64,000 nt of DNA from Chlorobiaceae bacterium (GTDB taxonomy: Bacteria; Bacteroidota; Chlorobiia; Chlorobiales; Chlorobiaceae), in NCBI GenBank assembly GCA_013334525.1, contig JAAXXK010000005.1, forward strand, positions 18,857 through 82,856. Direction: 5' to 3'. The first letter of the stretch is position 1. Each line of letters opens with the position of its first letter. Below, one piece after another: positions 59,585 through 64,000 of this stretch. The notes under the pieces were generated by a model. It did not search any database, was not told the DNA's origin, and saw only the letters and a list, made by a program, of their open reading frames with translations. The position numbers and the translations under genes are program-made.

Positions 59585-62500
59585 TCACTTAACTCTTTTT
59601 TCGACCGGAGGGACAGCTGGCTGGTTTAACGACCTGTAGACAGCAGCCAGGAAGTCTTTGATGGTGAACGGTTTCAATATGAAGTTATTGCTCTCTTCCC
59701 CCGATTCTGCATGATTGATCGTGTCGACAGAGTATCCTGACATATAAAGTACCTTCATATTCTTGTTGTTGGCAATGATGTGATTGCCCAGTTGAACGCC
59801 GTTCATTTTCGGCAGGGTGATATCGGTTACCAGCAGATCTATGTGATTGCTGTGATTTTCCGCCAGGGACACGGCCGTATCGGCATCAAGGGCTGTGAGC
59901 ACGGTGAAACCCTTGTTTTCAAGGACTCTCCTGGTGAGGTTGAGCAGTTGCGGTTCGTCTTCGACCAGGAGAATGGTCAGGTCTGAGGTTTGCTGCTGTG
60001 TCGGGGCGGATATTTCATGTGCCCTGATTCCCTTCGGCTCATCATGGCGGGGGAGATAGATGCTGAATGTCGTGCCTTTTCCCTGTTCAGTCCTGCATTC
60101 AAGATATCCGTTGTTCTGCTTGATGATTCCGTAAACCGTCGAAAGCCCGAGCCCGGTCCCTTTTCCGATCTCCTTTGTCGTAAAGAAGGGTTCGAAAATA
60201 TGAGGAAGGGTATTTTTGTCGATGCCGCTTCCCGAATCGGTGACTGAAAGTCTTACGTAATCGCCCGGACTTTGGCAAGGATGACCATCTGTGCACTCTT
60301 TCTGCCCGATATGAACGGTGCCGGTTTCGATGGTTATCGTTCCGCTATCCTTTATGGCATCACGTGCATTGACGCTCAGGTTTGTCAGTATCTGGTCAAG
60401 CTGTGATGGATCGGTGCGGACAAAGTTGTCGCAGGAGTCGGGATGCCAAAGTATACGAATAGATTCCCCGATCAACCGCCTGAGCATCGGCAGAAGATTT
60501 TCGACCTCACTGTTCATTGAGAGCACTATTGGCTGAGCAGTCTGCTTCCTGGCGAAAGCAAGAAGCTGGCGGGTCAGGTCGATGGAGCGGATAGCCGATT
60601 TATGAATATCGTTTATGTAGTCGACAAGCGGACTGGATTTGGCCACCTGTTCGAGCAGCAGTTCCGTATTGCCGAGAATCACCGCGAGTACATTGTTGAA
60701 GTCGTGGGCGATACCTCCGGCAAGCTGGCCTATCAGCTCCATTTTCTGGGATTGCAACAACTGCGCCTGCAGTTTCTCCTGTTCCTCTTCTGCCCGGATG
60801 CGATGGGTGATATCCATCATCATGACCAGGACGCTTGGTCGGCCCGCGAACGTTATATTCTCGGCTGAAAAAATGATGTTCATGACCTCACCCGATTTTT
60901 TTCGGAGAAGGACATGCCTGTTGACGATCCGGCCCTCTTCCCTGAAGATCCTGACCAGCATCTTGTAGTCTTCGATGCTCGAAAAAAGCCTGAGGTTGGC
61001 CAGGGTCCTGCCTATGACCTCCTGCCTGGAATATCCAAAGAATCGCAGCCAGGATGAGTTGACCTCGAACAGACGGTTTTGAATGATATCTCCTATTCCG
61101 ATGGCGACGGGAGCATGATCGAAGATGCTCCTGAATTTGAACTCGCTCTCCCTTAGTGCGTTTTCGGTCAGTTTCTGCTCGGTGACGTCCCGACCGGTGA
61201 CTACTGAGCCGACAATTTTCCCGTTGGCGTCGAGGATGGGCGCGAAACCATAGCTTCCCGACCATGTTTCCCCGGTGTCCTTGCGCCGCAACGTGTATAC
61301 CGCATTGGTGGCGGTTTCGCCCCTTAAGGCTCTTGAAACGGGCCACTGATCCGCACTGGCCCGTTCGCCGTTTTCCATGAATACTTCAAGGAGCTCAGGA
61401 TGTTCGGCGAAGGTTTTGGCGCACTCCTCCTTGTTTTTGAATCGGTGAAACGTTGCGAAAGCTTCGTTGAAATCGATGAAGCGCCCCTCGGTATCGGAGA
61501 AGAGTACCGCATCGGTCATGCTTGCCAGGGCGGCCTCCAACTTTGCCTTGTCCTTCAGGATCTCTATTTCACTGTTTTTCTGCTCGGTAATGACATCGAA
61601 TATCGCTATGAAATATCCTTTTTCCGGACTTGCGACCGAAATGGAGTGCCATTGGTTGAGGGGTTCGACGTAGTATTCCAGTTGATTCGATTTCCCTGTT
61701 CGCGCAACCTCTTCGTAGATCCTGAACAACTTTTCGTGGGTTTTCTGAATACCGGGAAACAGGTCGCTTATCCTTTTGCCGATCACGTCAACAAAGCCCG
61801 TAATGCGTTCAAAAGCGGCATTTGCGTCCAGGAAGATGAAATCGGGAGCGACACCCTTTTCGTAAATCATTCGGCAGTAAGCAATGCCTTTCGGTATGTT
61901 TTCGAATAGCGAGCGGTATTTGGATTCGCTTACCCGCAGTTGTTCCGAGAGCTCTTTGCGTTCGGTTATGTCGATGACCGTTCCGATGTAGGATGCCGCA
62001 TGGCCCAGATTATCAAACACCGGCTTGCCCCGTGCCATTAACCATCGTGTTGAGCCGTCACGCATACAGACCCGATATTCAAGAGTGAGCTCCGATTCGT
62101 TGCGGGCGGCTTCGCTCACGGATCGTATCGAACTCTCCCGATCCTCGGGATGGAGGGTTTTTGACCATAGATCGAACGATGGCTTTTCATCTCCTCGTTC
62201 AAGGTCGTAAAATGACCACATCTCGTCCGACCAGATATTCTCGCCGGTATTGATGTTCCACTCCCAAACTCCGGCGTGGGCAGCTTCAAGCGCCTGGCTG
62301 AACCTTGTTTTCTGGGCATTGAGTGTGTTTTCATAGAGGTTGCGCTCCGTCATGTCGATTCCGATTCCAAGAACACACGCTTCGCCCTCTATCAGGATCT
62401 TGCGGCCGGTGACCATCAGAAGCAGATAATCCTCACAGTCGTACTGCTGAACCCTTGCATCAACGACCTGTTCTGTTCCGAACTCAATAACCGCCTGAAA

Positions 62501-63097
62501 CTTACGCATGACGAGATTCCTGTCGTCGGGATGGAGGTACGCGAACGCGCTGGCGTCAGGCAGCTCTATCTCCTGGGGCCCTATGATGACATCTTTCGTA
62601 TAGTTGTTCCAGCCGATCAGGTACCCTTCAGCATCCATTATGAATACGAATCCAGGCAAGGCTTCGAGAATTTCCTTGAAGGCCAGCTCATGGTGTCGAC
62701 TATGTGCGGGGCTCTTTTTTCCAGTTATGTCATCGATGACGACGAACATCCTGGTGATTGTGTCTTCTGCGGAAATAACCGGGTAGATCTTTACCTGCAG
62801 GAACTTTCCGTCCTGTTCATACTCGAATATGAGCTGTTTGCGGCTCTCCAGGACTTCCTTTACCTGTTCTTTCCATGCTCCAGCAACATTGGGATCGCAT
62901 ATGTTGGATGACGCAGCCTCCCAGGCGATAGCGCCAACCAGTTCGAGGGGCTTTTTGCCGAACAAATCGGCGAACTTTGAGTTTGTCTCAATGATAGCGC
63001 CTTTTGCATCAATCAGAATGACGGGCTCAGCGAAGGAACCAGTGACCTTTAACGCCTCATGGTCGAACGGTGTCGGGGAAAAGGTTTTTCTTGGCAT
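59585..63097 (-). CDS. Large multi-PAS hybrid sensor histidine kinase with C-terminal receiver
   Basis: Several PAS/PAC blocks (e.g. YRVCMRDGSTRWLMARGKPVFDNLGHAASYIGTVIDITERKE), LAGGIAHDFNNVLAVILGNTELLL, GSGIDKNTLPHIFEPFFTTKEIGKGTGLGLSTVYGII, receiver LLVEDEPQLLNLTRR...LLVTDITLPKMNG. Confidence 0.94.
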   Translation of the reverse strand: MPRKTFSPTPFDHEALKVTGSFAEPVILIDAKGAIIETNSKFADLFGKKPLELVGAIAWEAASSNICDPNVAGAWKEQVKEVLESRKQLIFEYEQDGKFLQVKIYPVISAEDTITRMFVVIDDITGKKSPAHSRHHELAFKEILEALPGFVFIMDAEGYLIGWNNYTKDVIIGPQEIELPDASAFAYLHPDDRNLVMRKFQAVIEFGTEQVVDARVQQYDCEDYLLLMVTGRKILIEGEACVLGIGIDMTERNLYENTLNAQKTRFSQALEAAHAGVWEWNINTGENIWSDEMWSFYDLERGDEKPSFDLWSKTLHPEDRESSIRSVSEAARNESELTLEYRVCMRDGSTRWLMARGKPVFDNLGHAASYIGTVIDITERKELSEQLRVSESKYRSLFENIPKGIAYCRMIYEKGVAPDFIFLDANAAFERITGFVDVIGKRISDLFPGIQKTHEKLFRIYEEVARTGKSNQLEYYVEPLNQWHSISVASPEKGYFIAIFDVITEQKNSEIEILKDKAKLEAALASMTDAVLFSDTEGRFIDFNEAFATFHRFKNKEECAKTFAEHPELLEVFMENGERASADQWPVSRALRGETATNAVYTLRRKDTGETWSGSYGFAPILDANGKIVGSVVTGRDVTEQKLTENALRESEFKFRSIFDHAPVAIGIGDIIQNRLFEVNSSWLRFFGYSRQEVIGRTLANLRLFSSIEDYKMLVRIFREEGRIVNRHVLLRKKSGEVMNIIFSAENITFAGRPSVLVMMMDITHRIRAEEEQEKLQAQLLQSQKMELIGQLAGGIAHDFNNVLAVILGNTELLLEQVAKSSPLVDYINDIHKSAIRSIDLTRQLLAFARKQTAQPIVLSMNSEVENLLPMLRRLIGESIRILWHPDSCDNFVRTDPSQLDQILTNLSVNARDAIKDSGTITIETGTVHIGQKECTDGHPCQSPGDYVRLSVTDSGSGIDKNTLPHIFEPFFTTKEIGKGTGLGLSTVYGIIKQNNGYLECRTEQGKGTTFSIYLPRHDEPKGIRAHEISAPTQQQTSDLTILLVEDEPQLLNLTRRVLENKGFTVLTALDADTAVSLAENHSNHIDLLVTDITLPKMNGVQLGNHIIANNKNMKVLYMSGYSVDTINHAESGEESNNFILKPFTIKDFLAAVYRSLNQPAVPPVEKRVK

Positions 63098-63867
63098 GTG
63101 GACGATCCCTTTGTTGTCCCGGCAGGCATCCGGTCTTTATGAGTCTGACGGATTTGGTAGAGTACAGCCAATGGCGCATACAATACCCTTGAGCTTTGAG
63201 GGAAGCATGGATTCTGCATGCTTTAACTTTGCAAGTTATAGTATTCGAAACGATCAGGCAATACTGTCAGGCCGATATCTGGGCTCTTGAAAAGTCGGCG
63301 AGTTTGTTTAATCGCGCAAGAGGAGATAATCAAATACCGGTGATCTGCCAGCATGATGGTAATAGCTTTTAATTACGTCAAATAGCTGGATTCAATCAGC
63401 GCATATGCTGTAGTGGTCATGCCCGGGATATGAATTTTAAAGTATAGCGTATTAGTAGAGTGATAATGGTCGCAAATAGCTGTATTGTATATAAAGAATA
63501 TGGATAATCTGAATTATTTAATTATAATCATACTGTTAAAACTATATGCGCCGGGTAGTTGTTAAAGTATATGAATTATCGGTAAGACTTTGGCTGAAGT
63601 CTTCATTATTGCAATTTTACTTCAACCGCATCGTATGGTTTAACACATCAATGTTCCGGTCTTTTTTGTCATTGAAATGCACTGGCAGGCTGACTGATCG
63701 GGCTTTGTTTTCTGATATCATCTCTCCGTTTATTCGTTTGCATTTTCATTCGACAAGCAAGGTCAGTCTTCATTGAACATGCATTTTTCCCGTTGGGTGA
63801 TTCGTGCTAGCCTCTGTCAAGAACGCATTTTACTGCTTATGCAAGAGGTTATTAATAAACGTATTTC

Positions 63868-64000
63868 ATGAACAAGGTATTTCGCATCATCTGGTCTTCC
63901 GTAAAGGAGAAGTGGATAGTCGTCTCCGAAAAGGCCTCGGCGAAAGGATGCCCGATATTTACGGTTGGCGCCCTGAGCTTTGGCGCATTGCTGGCGACCA
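63868..64000 (+). CDS. N-terminus of a probable type V secreted giant adhesin (ESPR extended signal peptide), truncated at the window end
   Basis: ATG at 63868 encodes MNKVFRIIWSSVKEKWIVVSEKASAKGCPIFTVGALSFGALLAT, matching the ESPR pattern (MNKxYRxIWN...WVxVSE). Open to the end of the window and absent from the ORF track. Confidence 0.75.
   Translation, partial: MNKVFRIIWSSVKEKWIVVSEKASAKGCPIFTVGALSFGALLAT

Noticed and set aside
63546-63776. 76-aa ORF upstream of the ESPR gene
   Set aside because: Short, no motif, in an AT-rich intergenic region; no support for coding.

Overview
This is mostly an ordinary, gene-dense bacterial chromosomal window, probably from a green sulfur bacterium (Chlorobi). 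That assignment is inferred from gene content and style; no database was searched. Recognisable housekeeping genes are radA, folD, rpoN, hslVU, aroQ, priA, adk, rlmN, a DHH/NrnA-type phosphoesterase, pepA, ugd, thiD, two thiE/tenI genes, ctp, rfaE1, ffh-rpsP-rimM-trmD-rplS, an acyl-CoA synthetase, tRNA-Cys, umuDC, rmuC and sbcDC. Both window edges cut large surface proteins: the C-terminal part of a repeat-rich YDG/MBG-type adhesin (1-3089) and an ESPR-type N-terminus of a probable type V secreted protein (63868-64000). The most interesting accessory loci are: (a) a flippase-like / glycosyltransferase-like / CMP-sugar synthetase / Fe-alcohol dehydrogenase / DegT aminotransferase cluster (39078-44249) that resembles the CMP-8-amino-Kdo (KdnA/KdnB) pathway; (b) a SRAP-UmuDC-RmuC-SbcDC DNA-damage island (49745-58789); (c) a MutY-like glycosylase with no Fe-S cluster cysteines; (d) a very AT-rich non-coding island (about 26.2-26.7 kb); (e) tandem START/SRPBCC paralogues; (f) two large hybrid histidine kinases. 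No CRISPR array, prophage or intact IS element was seen. I did not find a clearly unprecedented system; the sugar cluster is the best candidate for new biology.
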